Source: Nyssa sinensis
Taxonomy: Eukaryota; Streptophyta; Magnoliopsida; Cornales; Nyssaceae
Assembly: GCA_008638375.1 (NCBI GenBank)
Contig: CM018048.1
Span: forward strand, 9,892,040 to 9,956,039
Direction of reading: 5' to 3'
DNA: 64,000 nt
Of this stretch, positions 35,601 through 50,500 are shown piece by piece. A program made the position numbers and the translations under genes. The notes under the pieces were generated by a model. It saw nothing but the letters and a program-made list of their open reading frames with translations, did not search any database and was not told where the DNA came from. Numbering within the stretch: position 1 is the first letter of the stretch; every line of letters begins with the position of its first letter.

Positions 35601-38600
35601 AAAAGAAAGAAAGGAAGGAACTGTGAGTTTTTGCGATAGTTTTTTTTTGGGATAAGTGTGAGCTATTGTGATAGATAGTTTTAACTAGCATTACAGAAAT
35701 TGGGTACCCAAATAACTCATTTCTTTTCGTCGTCTTGGGATTTAACATATGGTTGAGGAAAAGCATTAAAGGAATTTAATAGTGAATCTGCCGTAAGAAT
35801 GTTCTAGAGAAATAAATTAATTGCTATCTTTTAATGTCTAGTCGATCAAATCAACAAGATAATAAGACTGTCATCAAGCGCTCTGTGTTTAAGGCTACCA
35901 TTCCTCCGTTTTGATCATGAAAATTTTGAATATGTTCTTAGAAATTTTGTTAATATTTCAATTGTTTGTTTGTGTTTTTATGATTGTGTGCTTAATGTTA
36001 TAATTTTGATTTTTGATGATTATGTATACGTTTTGGGATTTGGATGCTTCGTATATGCTCCAAACCTATGATTCACGAATACTATATTTTGCCTTATGTA
36101 TTATTGTCAAACATGGACACTTTCCGAACACGTGAAAAAAGGGTGTTTAATTTTTATGAATTTTCAACATGTCCCGGACACTTTTTTTTTTTTGGATTTT
36201 TTTACCTCCTTTTCTCCTCTTTTTCTCCACCTTTTTTTTAACACACACACACATAGTAGTTAACATATTTGTTTTGAAACTTGAATCATGAATGTTGACG
36301 ACAGGGATCAAAATTTCATTTCGTTTCCATCGAAACAACCGAAATATTTCTGTTTCCTAGTGAACTGAAACGAAACACCAGTGGAATACTGAAATTCACA
36401 CGCTTCCGTAGAAAAAAAGTTGTTTCCATAGAAACATACCGAAACTAGTGGAAACATACTGAAACATTTCTTTGGTATCAACAATACTTCTAGAAGTTGG
36501 TAAAAAAATAATATCCATTTGTTCTTTAAATGGAGAAGATTGAAAGATTAAAACCTAAAATTATAAGAAGATATTTCTATTTTTCCTCAAAAACAGTAGA
36601 CAATGAAAAGTAAAAATAATGGAAATAAAATGTAGATAAATAATTTATTTTAATACTTAGTTACTAATTATAATAAGCTTAAATTACTTTATTTTTACTT
36701 ATCATATTATATGTAACTTGTATCAAATTGTCTAATCCGTGGATATTACACAATATATATTTATTATTTTATGGTTTATAATAATTTTGCATAGTTCATA
36801 GAAAATATATAATAAATTCATATTACATAAAAAAAATTAGCTTTAAATCTTTTATACTAGTTTTTAATAAGTAAATAGTTATTTGGTATTAATGACTAAT
36901 TAACATTTATGTTTTTTTTTTTTTAATTTCACCCGTAGTACTTCTTGTGTGGATGGATATGTACCCTAAAACATTTTCAATTAATTATAATATTTATCTT
37001 CACATATTCATATATTTTACTTTATATTTCCAAGTGTTTCTATACATTTTAATTTTTTTCATCATTTCCGAAATGTTTCCGAAATGTTTCCATTTTCTAG
37101 GTGACCAAAACAACACTACGAAACGAAATTTTGATCCTTGGTTGACGATTAAATAAGTTTTTGAATTTTTATTTAATGACTTTGTTATTTTGATATATTA
37201 ATAATGTTTTCTTGATATGTGTGTTTTTATGATAATTTTAATTGTAATTATATTAGGTTTTTATTATATGCTTATATAAAAAATATAAAAAAGTATAAAT
37301 TCAACATGTCGTTGGCGTATCTGTGTCTTACTTTTTTGAGAAATTGTGTATCCGCGTGTCGTGTTGTATCCGTGCTTCATAGCTCCAAACCTATGGTCTC
37401 CTAACGGAAAGCATTTCAGCAGTCTCTCTCTAAATCTGGCTCTTGGTCCTCAGTGCTGCTACTCATGTGGCTTGAACCCAACCCAACCTGCAATTGGGTG
37501 GTTTCGGTTAGTATTTTAGTGCTTAGGTTTGAGATTGAGTTGGAAAAATCAACCCTGACCTTAATTTGAGTTGGGCTTGGATTAAGTTGTTGAGCACCCA
37601 ACCCAGAGAGTTGTAAATATTTCTTCTCATCATATCCATCAAAAGCCAAGATAAATAGAAACCACTTCTCTGATCTCTTCTTTCTGACATCATACTAAAG
37701 AAAACCCCCCGCATCTTTCTGTTAGTCATCCTTCTACTTTCAAATTCTATTTTCATTACCTTTCTTTTAAACATTAAAGGTCATGTAATCTTGATCATTT
37801 AGGGGATCGAGTCTCTCTCTCTCTCTCTCTAATGTAGTTCTTTACCATTCGGCAACTTTGGGTTAAGAATACATCTTCAAATGGCCAAATTGCTTGAAGG
37901 TTTTATATGAATGTCCTTTTTACAATTGCTGGAAGGTTTAATTTTTGGAACAACTTGAGTTGACCCAATTAAATGGAGCTCGGCTCGAAATTGGCATTGA
38001 GTTAGGGGTCTGGTTGGGTTTTGCTTTGGGCTGTTTTTCCTTGGGTTTAGCTTGGGTTGACTTCTAACCTATCCCAACTCACCGAGTTGCAGCCTTACTC
38101 AACCCTGCTTCCGGTTCATTCTTTCAAAGGGGTGTTTGTTGATCAATGCCATTTTCATTGTCACATGTCCACAGTTTTCATTTTTCATCTTCAACATAAT
38201 TATTATTTGTTTTGGTTTAACAATAAGAAATTCCATCAATGCCATCACCATCACCATCACCATCACCATCACCATCACCATCACCATCACCTTCACCTTC
38301 ACCTTCACCTTCACCATCACATTTTTTTACAAGTAAAGTGAATATATATATATATATATATATATAAATGCCCAAGGGTGGTGAACACATAATTATTCGG
38401 GCAATTGTGACACTGCAAAATAGGTCTTGAAGATCCCAAAAAAATCCACAAAGGAACCTACATACAATGGAAAAGCCTTTTTGGCCCAAAAGAAGAGTAA
38501 TCTCAAAAATCCATCCTTGAAAACAAAAGAAGGATGTTCCTCCTCTTAAAAAACTCTCCCATTTCTTTCTCTCCAAATACACCGTATCAAGCATAAGGGC

Positions 38601-40768
38601 ACCATCCTCCACACTTTCCTAGCCTCCCCCTTCACCCTGCTATTACTTCCACAAAGAAGCGAATCCTTCAAGGAAGCGGGCATAACCCAAGCACACCCAA
38701 AGATGCAATGCAAAAGACACCAACAATCTTGAGCCAACGGACAATAAATAAGTAAATGGTCAACTGATTCCTCCGCTTCCTTGCACAGACCACATCTATT
38801 GGTCAAACGGGGATTTCGTCTTTTGGAGATTATCCATTGTCAAAATGGCCCTGCGAGTCGCTTCCTAAGCGAAGAAAGCAACTTTGGAAGGGACTTGGGA
38901 GCGCCAAAGCGATCTCCATGGAAAATGACTCTTCTCTACCCACCAATTACTTGTAAAAAGATTGTACTGAGAACATTTTAAATTTACACACCTTTTATAC
39001 CATGACATCATTCCTCCCTTCTCCCACCTTACACCAACTCAATACCTCTAACATCCTGGCCACTTCCTCCACTTCCCAATCAAAGAAATTCTTCCTAAAA
39101 TTTGGAGACCACACCACCTCCCTGCTCACCTTTGTCTAGGGCAATGTTAAACAAACTGGGAAATCCCTTCTTCAATGCCCCCACCTCCCCACACCACCTA
39201 TCAACCCAAAACTTCACTCTTCTTTGTTCACCCACTTTGAACTTTGAAGCAAGTGTTTTGCTTGAAGTCTTCCACCCATTGTTGGAGAATTTTCCACACC
39301 CCACAACCCAAGGCCTCTACAACTTCCTTTGGAAACCAACCCCCCTCAGGTACTTATATACTTCAGTATCACCACCTCCTACCAAAGAGCTTGGTTTTCC
39401 ATCCCAAACACCCACAACCATTTACCTAGGAGAGCTTTGTTGAAACTCCTCAAGTATTTTTTATACCTAACCCTCCCATTGAAAGCAGAGTTTGCACTAT
39501 ATCCCATCTCACAATGTGCATTTTCCTTTTATTCTCCGCCCTATCTCACAAAAAGTCCCTTTAAAACTTCTCCAGCCTTCTTACTACCGAAGCTGGGATT
39601 GGACTAATGACATATAATAGGTTGGGAGATTGGCTAAGGTACTTTGAATAATCGTGATCCACTCCCCTTTTGAAAGGTATTGACATTTCCATCACACCAA
39701 TCGCTGCTAAAATCGCTCTATGATTGGGTCCCAAACCCTACAGGACCTTGGAGACACCCCCAAAGTCAAACCCAAATAAGTAGAGGGCAATGTAGTTAAA
39801 GGCGAAAGGCGCCCTTAAGGCACTAAGGTCTCACAATTGCCCGAAAAGCGAAGCGACAAAAAAACGCTAGTCTGAGTGAAGATAGGCACTAACTAATAAA
39901 AATAATCAAAAAAATATATTACACGTTAAAAGTTAATTCATTCTAAGTTAAATAATATCTTATCATTATAGTAACACTAAAATGTTTAATCTAAAAGTTA
40001 CATATGCCGTATTTAGGTTATATAACCTTTTTAAGCTTTAGCATTTTTTTTCTTCTAAATTAATATTATGAGTTTTGTTACCTAAGTAAGTCTTATTTGC
40101 TAGTCCTAATAATATGGAAGACATTATAGGTCCAATCTTATAGACATCTAAACTCATTCTCAAAAAATCAGGCCTATGTTGAGAAGATTTCACATATAGG
40201 TGATCAATTTGGTTGATGGAGGGAAGATGTTTCATAGTGAGTAGGCTCAGATTTTGTGAAGAATGATGATAGTTGGTTTGTTATAAAAGATGAAATATCA
40301 ATCCTTACTTAAAAATTTTTATACGTTGAAAGTGTTACTTTCCCTAAAACTTTGAATTTTGGCAAAATCTCAAATAATTTAACTGTGTATTAGGTTAGTT
40401 TTATGTTTGATAATAATACTTCTTTTTACTATAATAGATCGGAAAATAATACTTATAAACTATAACTATATTCTTTTATATTGACATGCCTCTTTCAGAA
40501 TTGTTAAATAAGTGTATAAAATACTATAAACATAAGGGACATATAGTAAAATACATTACAATTAAAAATGTCATCGCCTAGTCGCCTCTCGCTTTGCTTA
40601 AGGCAATCGCCTCTTTGAAAACGCCTGACCTGGAACATGGTAAGGCGATATCACTGAAAATCGCCTTACCCGATCGGGTAGCCGACAAGGCGATCGCCTT
40701 TGACAACACTGATAGAGGAGTAGGTCCCCACCTTATACCTCATAGTTCTAGCCAACACCTCCACCTCT

Positions 40769-40820
<52 letters not shown>

Positions 40821-41547
40821 CCTCCACCTCTAAAGCTTCACTTACTCAAATTAATCTCCGTCTTGCTCAAATTCACCCGCAATCCAAACATTGCCTCAAA
40901 GCAAAGAAGAATACATCAAACCTTTGGCTCGCAAAAAATAATGGTGTCATCTACAAATAAAAGGTGAGGCACCTCTACCTCCCCCCATTTACCTTCTTCT
41001 ACACTGAACCCCTTTATTAAGCCGCCTCCTTTTGCTCTCATCATAATGTGGCTAGAGGCCTCCTTCTTATCATTTCTCTATCAGTCTTTTCATCTCTATC
41101 TTCACATCTATTTATCATCATAGAATTAGCATAATTTTTGTAAATTCATCTTCATGAGCGTCACCATACCATCATAGTATTGCATCATCATGCATCATAG
41201 CACTATAATTTTTATGATAGTCACATCTTAACTATTATAATGCAACTCATAGTCACCTCCAATCTTGTCGTCCTAACAACTATCTTCTTAGCATCATTAT
41301 TTCACTATGAAGCACAAATACTTTATTTTGGCTTATGTATCTGTTTCAAACACCGACACTCTCAGACACGCGTTAGACACCCGAAAAAGAGTGTCCAATT
41401 TTATTTTTATTTTTTTGAATTTCAGACACGTTCCGGACACGTTATGAACATGTTTGGGACACATTTTGGACATATTTGGAGCACGTTTTGTACAATTTTT
41501 TTAGGGATCTTTTTCCTCTTTTTCTCCTCTTCTCTTCTATTTTTTTG

Positions 41548-41582
<35 letters not shown>

Positions 41583-44500
41583 CTATGTAGTCGTTAGTAA
41601 ATTTGTTTCGAAACTTAAATCATGGACTTTGTTATTTTAGTATCTTAATATTTTTTTTGGTTGTGATTTGTGTGCTTTTCTATCAATTTTAATTGAAATA
41701 ACGTTAGATTTTTATTATATGGCCATATAAAAATATATAATATATTCAACGTGTCCTTGATGTATTCGTGTCATTTTTTGAGAAATGTCTTATCCACGTG
41801 TTCGTGTCATGTCGTATTTGTGTCCATGTACATGCTTCTTAGTCACATCATGGCAAAAATATAATTATTATGATAATGACCATTTCATGGCCTTGATCAT
41901 CCCAATTTCCACATGGTTATTATCACTATTTGTGCTTACAACAGGGATATCACAACATTTGACTTTTGAAAATGACCTTTGCAAAAGGATGTAAAGAAAT
42001 CTGTAATAGTGTGTGTGTGTGTATATATATATATTGTTTAGTAGTAATAATAGTTAAAGTAATCTATACAATTATAATAAGCCAAGGCTTTAAGGCAATT
42101 TGAAACCCAAAGAATCTGTAAAAATATTTCTACTATAAGTAACTCTTTTGATTGAAATGGGTTACAAAAGTTATGATGATAAAAACTAATTGAGACTAAG
42201 TTTATCACTTGTCGAGTACTTAATGAAGCTTTTTATTGTTGTTATGGTAAAATTGATAAACTTTTTTTTTCTTGATATGTAAAATTTAACAGTAACAAGA
42301 GGTGGTGAGGGAGTGTTGCCCATGTACACGGTTAGTATACAGGCGCATCAAAAAAGAGCTCCTCAGAAACTCAAGTTGTCTAAAAAGTTAAAAAATACAA
42401 TTTATCAGTTTACTTTTTCCCTCTAAAATTTAAAGAAGCATACAACATTCTTTTCAAATCTCAAATTGCTAGTCAACATCTTTACATCCTCAAAAGTCCA
42501 GCAGTTTGTTCCTTTATAAATACTCCACATTATACACAAAGGAACCATCTCCCAAATCTTTAAAACTTGCCTATTAGTGCAATCCCACAGCTAACACTTA
42601 ATCAACGCCACCACAAAAGTGGGCATAATGGCACAAGCAGAGAGGGGTAGGGGAGACAAGGTTACACGTTGGGTGGCTAAGTGCATCTGTTTCAGGTAGA
42701 GGCAATGTGGGGTGCTAATCCCAAGACCTACTTCAGGATCTGTAACCATGTCAAACTAAAAAGGCAACAACACCGTACTCCAAAGCTCTGTGCCCACCCT
42801 TGCAATGAATAAGAAGATGATCACAGATTTCTCCACCTTTTTTTGACTTACGACAACAATTCGGAAGTGTCATCCCTCTAGTTCCCAAGTTATCAATGGT
42901 CAAGATGGCATCCAAAGCAGCAATCCAAGTGAAAAAGGAAAACCTTGAAAGGAACTTTGACATACCAAATTCCTTCCTAAAGGAAGTCCTGATTCCTCGA
43001 CCTGCATAACATTAAATAATAGGCTTTCATAGAAGATTTACCATTCCCAACTATCCTCCGACAAGAGCATCCCCTTGGCCCCTACCAACCAAAGCATTAT
43101 AGAGCCACTTTATAAAAACCCCTATATACTCCAATTCCCATACATGAAAGTGTCTTTAAAAAAATGAGGGAACCACACCAGTCACACACCATCTTCCCAT
43201 CAGAGAGATTCAAATTGTCTGTAACACAAGCCTCTTTCACTGCAATGGCAAAAAGACCCAAACATCGATCCCTCAATGGGGCCACACCACACCAAATATC
43301 CTACCAAAAGTGCACTCTCTTCCTCATTCACCACAAAACCAACATACATGGAGAACTCCTTCCGTAGGAGGAGTTAGTTTTCTTTGGAGATCGAGGAATA
43401 AATCGGACAATTATGCCATTCGGAAGAAGTCTTCTACAGAGGGAAAGCCTGTTACGAGTAAGTGGAGAGGAAAGATCTCCAGAGATTTTTATCTCATTCC
43501 ATTCCAGTGGCTCGACCAATAACCAATGGCAAAAACTCAAAAATCCATGGTTTCCCTGTAGAACCCTATACACCTTACTAAACCATAAGAGATCCTGACA
43601 TGACTCAAAGTCCAGTTCCCCCAATCACTTCCAAATTTTCTCTGTACGACTCCTTTCCATAAACAATCAGCTTCACAAGCATAACACCACAACTATTTGC
43701 GTAAATAGGCTTGTTTAAACTATCTAAACTTTATTAATATCGGCCTCCCTTCTTTAATAAGTGCAGCTGCACACATTGAGTTCCAGTCTACAAGGCGTTA
43801 CTAGTAAACTTGGTATAATATTTCCACAATAACATTCATAGACTACCACCTTCAGCATATATTACTTTATTGCCACCACTTTTGAGGAGTGAAACTTCAA
43901 CATGATGGGTTTGGTTAGAGACCCAAGCTCAACCCTAAGAGGAAAATACTTGAAGCATAACACAACCCTAATATATATGAGTTAACCTGTCACAACCCAG
44001 AACCCGGCCTATGCGGATTAGGAGTTCGTGATCGGCCACCAAGGCTTCTCAATGATCATAACACCATTCTAATTACCATTTATGCAGCGGAATAAATTGT
44101 TTTCTCTTTTCACATCCACAAAATAAGCTACACAACTTAATCAGTCGATTTAAAATATCATCACTGAAGATCATAGCTTCCAAGTCAAAGAACATCATAA
44201 CATTACACAACTTTAATACACAAAATCCAAAAGTATCTAGTCTATCTTCGGTCAAGGACTCATCAAAAAGAACTCGCTTCATCTCTTAAGCACTTATCCT
44301 GCATCACTTGAAAGCAAGTTTGCCTAGTCCTTACCTGAAAACATGGTAAATATCTATAATGAGCTCGACAGCTCAGTGAGTATTTCATAACATGCTAAGG
44401 GTTTCAAAACTACTAGGTAGTACGTTCTGAATTGACTATACTCATATGGAATTAAAATATGTCATATCAAAGTACAACAGATCAGAGAATAGTATCAAAG

Positions 44501-47500
44501 TCATTTTCAATAAATCTCAGTTCAATTCACGGTCGTAAATCAAAAATCGATAACATAGCACAATCATAATAATGATTCAATGACAGGGTTTGATAACGAT
44601 GGTCAGTGTTGTAATTCAAACATGGTTTGAAAGTCGTTTTCAATATCAATAGTCATAGTCAAATCAATATCATGATTCAATCATAGTTCATATTCGATAT
44701 TCATAAAGGCTCAAATCATTAAAATTCCTCTTTTATGGCCAGCAAATTAGAACCTCGCTGACTGAGATCAATATTCAATAGTACCACTAATATACCCCGT
44801 GGGCAGGGTTCAATAGCCATCAAATTAGAACCTCGCTGACTGAAATCAATATTCAATAATGCCACCAATATACCCTGTGGCAGGGTTCAATAAAGTCACA
44901 ATCTATTCGAGAGTGACCAATCATAGAAGGGTGATGTTTTCAAAACGTTAAAATCATATCCAAAATCAATAATCTCAATAACAAACTCAGTTATTTGAAT
45001 AAGAGTTCCATATTTAATCTTTAGTTAAAACAATTCAAAAATAGGTAATAAAACTGTATAGTGTCATGAGTATCTTACAAAACATTTTCCTAAATCAAGG
45101 AAGAAAATATAGGTATTAATGGATCAGTTTAAAATAAGCACTAGGCACAATGTATCTATTATCAAAGGCTATAAGGCAATATATATCGATAAGTCATTCA
45201 AAACGATAGCAAATGAATTATGTCTATTATCAAGGTCATAAAAGAGTTCAATATTATATGTATAACAAAAATTCATCTCAAGCGTGACATGGAAATACTC
45301 ACAAGGCATCAGCTATCAAAGTCATAAAAGAGTTGATATTTATATCTATAATGAAAACCCACCTCAACATGGTATGAAAAACTCACCTGAAGTCCCAAAA
45401 GCTTAATTCAAAAATCCTTACTTAACGAGGGTCCCTATAATCACAATTCAAGATCTTGTTACTTTCTTGTTCAAAGCATCACACAATTCAACTGTTAACT
45501 TAGAGCTCTTTCTATTCCAATTATCCTCTTCTCATAACTTCATTAAGTCTTAAGGACGTATCGGTCATTTTTCAATTTGCTATCGGGTCTTATTTTTCCC
45601 CAAAGGATGTCACCGTTAGGTTCAAAGTGTCGAAGATAATTGGTTTCCACTCTTTTAGATCTAAATTTGTGTATCTATAGTTTATTTTAAGCCTAGGGCG
45701 CTTTTTGTGATTTTATGTTTTTACGTGTCATATTTTTCAGTACTTCGTTTACTAAAATGGACTCTACCGTTGAGTCAGGATTGTCCAAAATAGTCAAGAT
45801 GACCTACCTTTTATATTCAATTGGCCTTGAGTATCATTAGGGGTAAAATGGTAATTTTTTATTTTACGTGTCTTAATTTTTTTGAGACTTAATCTCACAA
45901 ATCGGACTCCGCCGTTGAGTCCGGAATGCCCAAAAACATTGGGTTGGACTATTTGTGCATTTTAATTAACCTTCGTTTGGCTTATTTTTGGCCCAAGGGC
46001 GTTTTGGTAATTTCCCAAAATCAATTGGATTTAAAAATAGTTTTTTATTATTTTTCAGGGTCATTTTTTAATTACTCAGAAGCTGGGGGTTAATTTGAAA
46101 TTTTAGAAAACTTTATAAATAAACCAACCGGTTCAGTCTCCACTCAATTGAACCGGTTTAGTTTGGTAAAAAACCAAACGGTTCGGTTAAAAACCAAACG
46201 GTTCGGTTTAGTTTGATGCGTCATGCTGACGTCAGTGCTATATATATATATATATATATATATATTCCCCCCTAAGGTTCCAATACGATGCCGTTCCACT
46301 ATCAGGATCCGTTTTTATAACGGTTGGCCCGACCCGAATCCGGATCCAGACCCGACCTGAACAGGGTTGTCTTTCCCATCACAACAGCCACTGTTCATCC
46401 GAAACCCTAGAATTTTTCTTCTATATTTCGTCAGTTTTGGAGCAATATTCTTCTTTGTTTTTAGTTCTATTCTTCTTTAGGGAGCCAAGGAAAGGTTTTG
46501 GCATTGGTTTTATGGATTATAGTGGATCAAATGTCGGTTTTGAATGGTTATGCTCGATCTGGATAATAGGCTGGTTCATGGCCGTTGTTTGTTGCAAACC
46601 AACTGGGGTTGGGCTTGTTGAAACCGTATCATCGTGGGGTTTCATATTCCGTTCAAAAAACCAAGTTTGGAGCTCAAATGATGAAATTGATATGGGTGGC
46701 CGTGACCTACAATTTCATTTCTCTCTCTCATCTTGCGTCCATTTGTTAAAATTTTGGTGGATTTGAAATCCTCATAACATCTAGTTCACGCCCCAACCTA
46801 TCAAAACTCATTTAGTTTCAGTCAACACAGCCCTATTCCTTGAGACCCATCAATGGCGGGTTTGAGTTTTTGTTGTTTAAACCCCTCTTAAGCCTCCTAT
46901 TTCACTCCTAAATGATAGCAAAGGATCAATAGAGTTCATTCATGCATTTTAAACATGTCAAAACATTAGTTTTTTGTAAGGTTTTTAGAGATTTGGTGGT
47001 TATACCTTGACTATACCTCTCCCTTGCCTGATTCTGAAATCCTTAGGGCCTCTTTGGAGCTGCACCAATCCCTCTTTTCTTCTTCTTTTTCCTCCTTTTC
47101 ACTGTCTTTCTCTCGCCCTCACTGTTCTGTCACAGCATGCACACACACCACTATATACACAACACTCAATCTCATTTAGCCAGCCCCCTCTCTCTTTTTC
47201 TTTTCAGTTCTGATTTTCTCCACACTCACACGCAATATACACAACACACTCAACCCCCTAGTGCACTCATGGCCTACATTAGCCTAGGTGTGTATATGTA
47301 TATATATATATATGTATGTATATATATATATATCTGCATGTAATGTGATTGGTGGAGGGTGGTGACCAATAGTGTGCTGCCACATTCAAATTTTTGGTGT
47401 GCAAAATTTGAATTTTAGTTAGGCATATCTATATATCTTATGCATTATATAGCACATAAGTGCTTGTAGCCCAAGTGGCTTATTTTTAGATATAATTTTT

Positions 47501-50500
47501 TCTCACATTTTTGGTCTTGGGATCAAATCCCTTGGCCAACGCTTTTGGCCATTTTTCAAACATTTTTCTCCTTATGCCTTATTTAGCATTATTTTATTTT
47601 CCCCTTCTTGTTTTATTTATTATTATTAGTATTAGTATTCTCATTATTATTATAATTTTTTTTTTGTAGTCTTTATTATCTCGGTTAAAGTTTTTGTAAC
47701 TTTTTTTTTTGCTTCGTAAAGTTTTTAATACTAAATTAGTGACTTAATTCCCGGTAATCGGGTCGGGGTGTTACATAAACTACCTGAAGTCTATCCAAGT
47801 TCAATTTTTTGGGGATTAGGTTCAATTAGTTAGGATATTTTCGGATTTAGTTGGGTCTCATTTGTTGGAGGTCTTAAAAATGAAGTGGATTGTGTTTCAA
47901 AAATGGCTTTTCATTTTAGTCAAAATGGTGGTGTCTTGTGTGTTATATGTATATTTTTTATGGAAGAAAAGAGCATTATAGAAAATTTATGAGAGCTTTT
48001 CCACATTGGTAAGTTGTTAGACTTTGAGTGGGTTAAGAAAGGCTTTTTTGTGGATTAGGTTCGATTGGTTAGGATATTTTCAGGATTTAGTTGGGTCTCA
48101 CTTATTGGAGGTCTTAAAAATGAAGTGAATTGTGTTTGAAAAATGGCCTTTCATTTTAGTCAAAATGGTGGTGTCTTGTGTGTTATATGTGTTTTTTTTT
48201 AAAAAAGATGAAGAAAAAGAGCATTATCGAAAATTTATGAGAGCTTTTCCACATTGGTAAGTTGTTAGACTTTGAGTGGGTTAAGAAAGACTTACATGAC
48301 ATACTAGAGTGCATTGATAGACTATTCATGTACGTGTACTCATGTACATGCACTCACATGGTATTCTCACGCAAATGTATGATTAGGTGCACGTCACAAG
48401 CCATCCTCCTGATGATGATAAGATCAAAATTGTTAATTGTGATCAGGTCAGAAGAAATCCAAAAAAAAGGATCGGATGTGAAGATTGAGCAACTAAGAGC
48501 CCCGATGGTTTGAATGGTGTGATTTGAATAGTTGATCTAGTGAGTTAATACAATCGAATGGCCAATATTAAGCCCACTTATAAGATACCAATGAATATCT
48601 ATATCTCATCATGAAGGGTTGCACCCACTAAAAAGAATCCAAGGAATGGTCACACCTAATCATGAGTAGGTGTTATCTAATCCGTCAAATTGTGAAGAGG
48701 GACAATCTAAAGGTTAGAATTCCTAGAGGCACAATTTAATTGTTAGAATTCAAAGAGGCACAATTTCATGGTTAGAATTTGGGAAAAAAAGGGGGGAAGG
48801 CTAACTTTAATCAAAAGCACACTTGCAGGCCTACCAATGTACTTTATGTCCCTCTTCCCTGTCCCAGCCTCAGTGGTTACAGAACTATCAAAGCTGCAGC
48901 AGGATTTCCTTTGGGGGGCTTGGGCGAGGAGAGGAAAATCTATCTAATCAGCTGGGATAAGGTGTGCATGCCACTTCCAATCTAGGGGGAGTAGGGGTCA
49001 AGAAGTTATGGGTGTTTAATCAAACACTTTTGGGGAAGTGGTTGTGGAGATATGCCACAGGAAAGGAAGGTAGTTGATGACCCGGAAATATGGGAGTACA
49101 CGGGGGGATTGGACTATGAAGGAAAGCCCAAACTCTTATGGAGTGGGCTTATGGAAAAATGTCCGAAAAGGATGGGCAGGAGCTTTCTCATCACATCGAG
49201 TTCCAGATTGGTAATGGTGAATCAGTCGGTTTTGGCTTCATAGATGGTGCATTGGTGAGATAATGAAGGAAAAGTTTCCAGCTTTATTCGTGATAACAGA
49301 GGGCGTATGCTATAGTGGCTGACTTTGTGATTAGAGACTCCAATGGTGTGGCATGGAGTCCATGATTTATGAGGCACTTCCAAGATTGGGAGATAGACTT
49401 GGTGATTTCTACGTTGGACTTTCTGAGCGCTTGCAATCCTTGGTGGGGAGAGATAGATACTGTGAAATGGAAGGTTTTGAAAGGGGGATATTTTCAGTTC
49501 GCACTTTTATGAGGTCCTAAGAGAAAGCAGGAACAGTTGACTTTCCTGTTAAGAGCATTTGGAAGTTGAAGGTGCTGTTAATGGTGGGGTTTTTTGTTTG
49601 GCTGATAGCACATGAAGCTAATCTTACGACATATAACGTGAAGAGGAGAGGCTTTAGTATAGTCAACAAGTGTTGTATAGTAAACCATCTTCTTTTGCAT
49701 TGCTCAATTGCGAGGGCCCTTTGGAGCTTACTTTTTTTTTACTTTTGGGGTGATATGGGTCATGTTGAGCTCTGTGATGGAGTTATTAAAGGGCTGACGT
49801 GGTGGATGTAGGCATAGAAGGGGTAGGAGGTTCAGGATACGGCTCCTTTGTGCCTTTTGTAGTGTTTGGAAGGAAAGGAATGGATGATTTTTTGAAGGAA
49901 AAGAGAGGCCGGTTTTTGAGTTGAAAGGAATGTTGATATTGCTGCTATTTTTTTGGACTATGCGGCGTTTTTTCACATCTCATATTTTTGTAGATTGCAT
50001 AGATGATATGAGCTTATTGTATTGAGGGTATAGTGTATACTTTTTATGTACATGGTTGCGCTTCCTTCTTTTGGCACTTTTAATGAAATTGACTTTTGGA
50101 AAAAAAATTCAAAAATTGAAATCTGTCAAGAGTGGCAACCCCTGCATACAGAAAAATTAGAAGATCACAATAGAACTTTCAGAATTGAAGTGCTCTCATT
50201 TTAAGAATTGAAGCACTTTCTTTTAAAAGTAAAGTACTCTTTTCCAAGGCAATTAAGCTTGCTTTTCCTTCTCGTTTCTCTTTACTTCAGATATTTGCAG
50301 GCATTTTGTTTGTTACCAACACACAGAATATTTGTTTTGTAGACAGACTTGCTATATTAAAGGTTGTTTAGTGGTTCGTCTTCATTGGTGTCAAAAGATG
50401 CAATCGAACAATTACAGTACTAGGCTTCATGTTGTCTTGAAAAGTGATTCAATAGAAATCCATTTGTGTACCAATCTGATAAATTAGAGGAGATGGATTA

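Noticed and set aside
38057..38341. Poly-His, Val-Lys and Ile-Thr repeat frames
   Set aside because: All are translations of the CATCAC/CTTCAC microsatellite.
40769..40815. Long TA run as a hairpin or regulatory element
   Set aside because: Simple TA microsatellite of the kind seen at many places in the window, with no further structure.
46437..46766. 109-residue frame inside the 3.8-kb LTR-like element
   Set aside because: Hydrophobic, no family similarity, and surrounded by non-coding LTR-type sequence.
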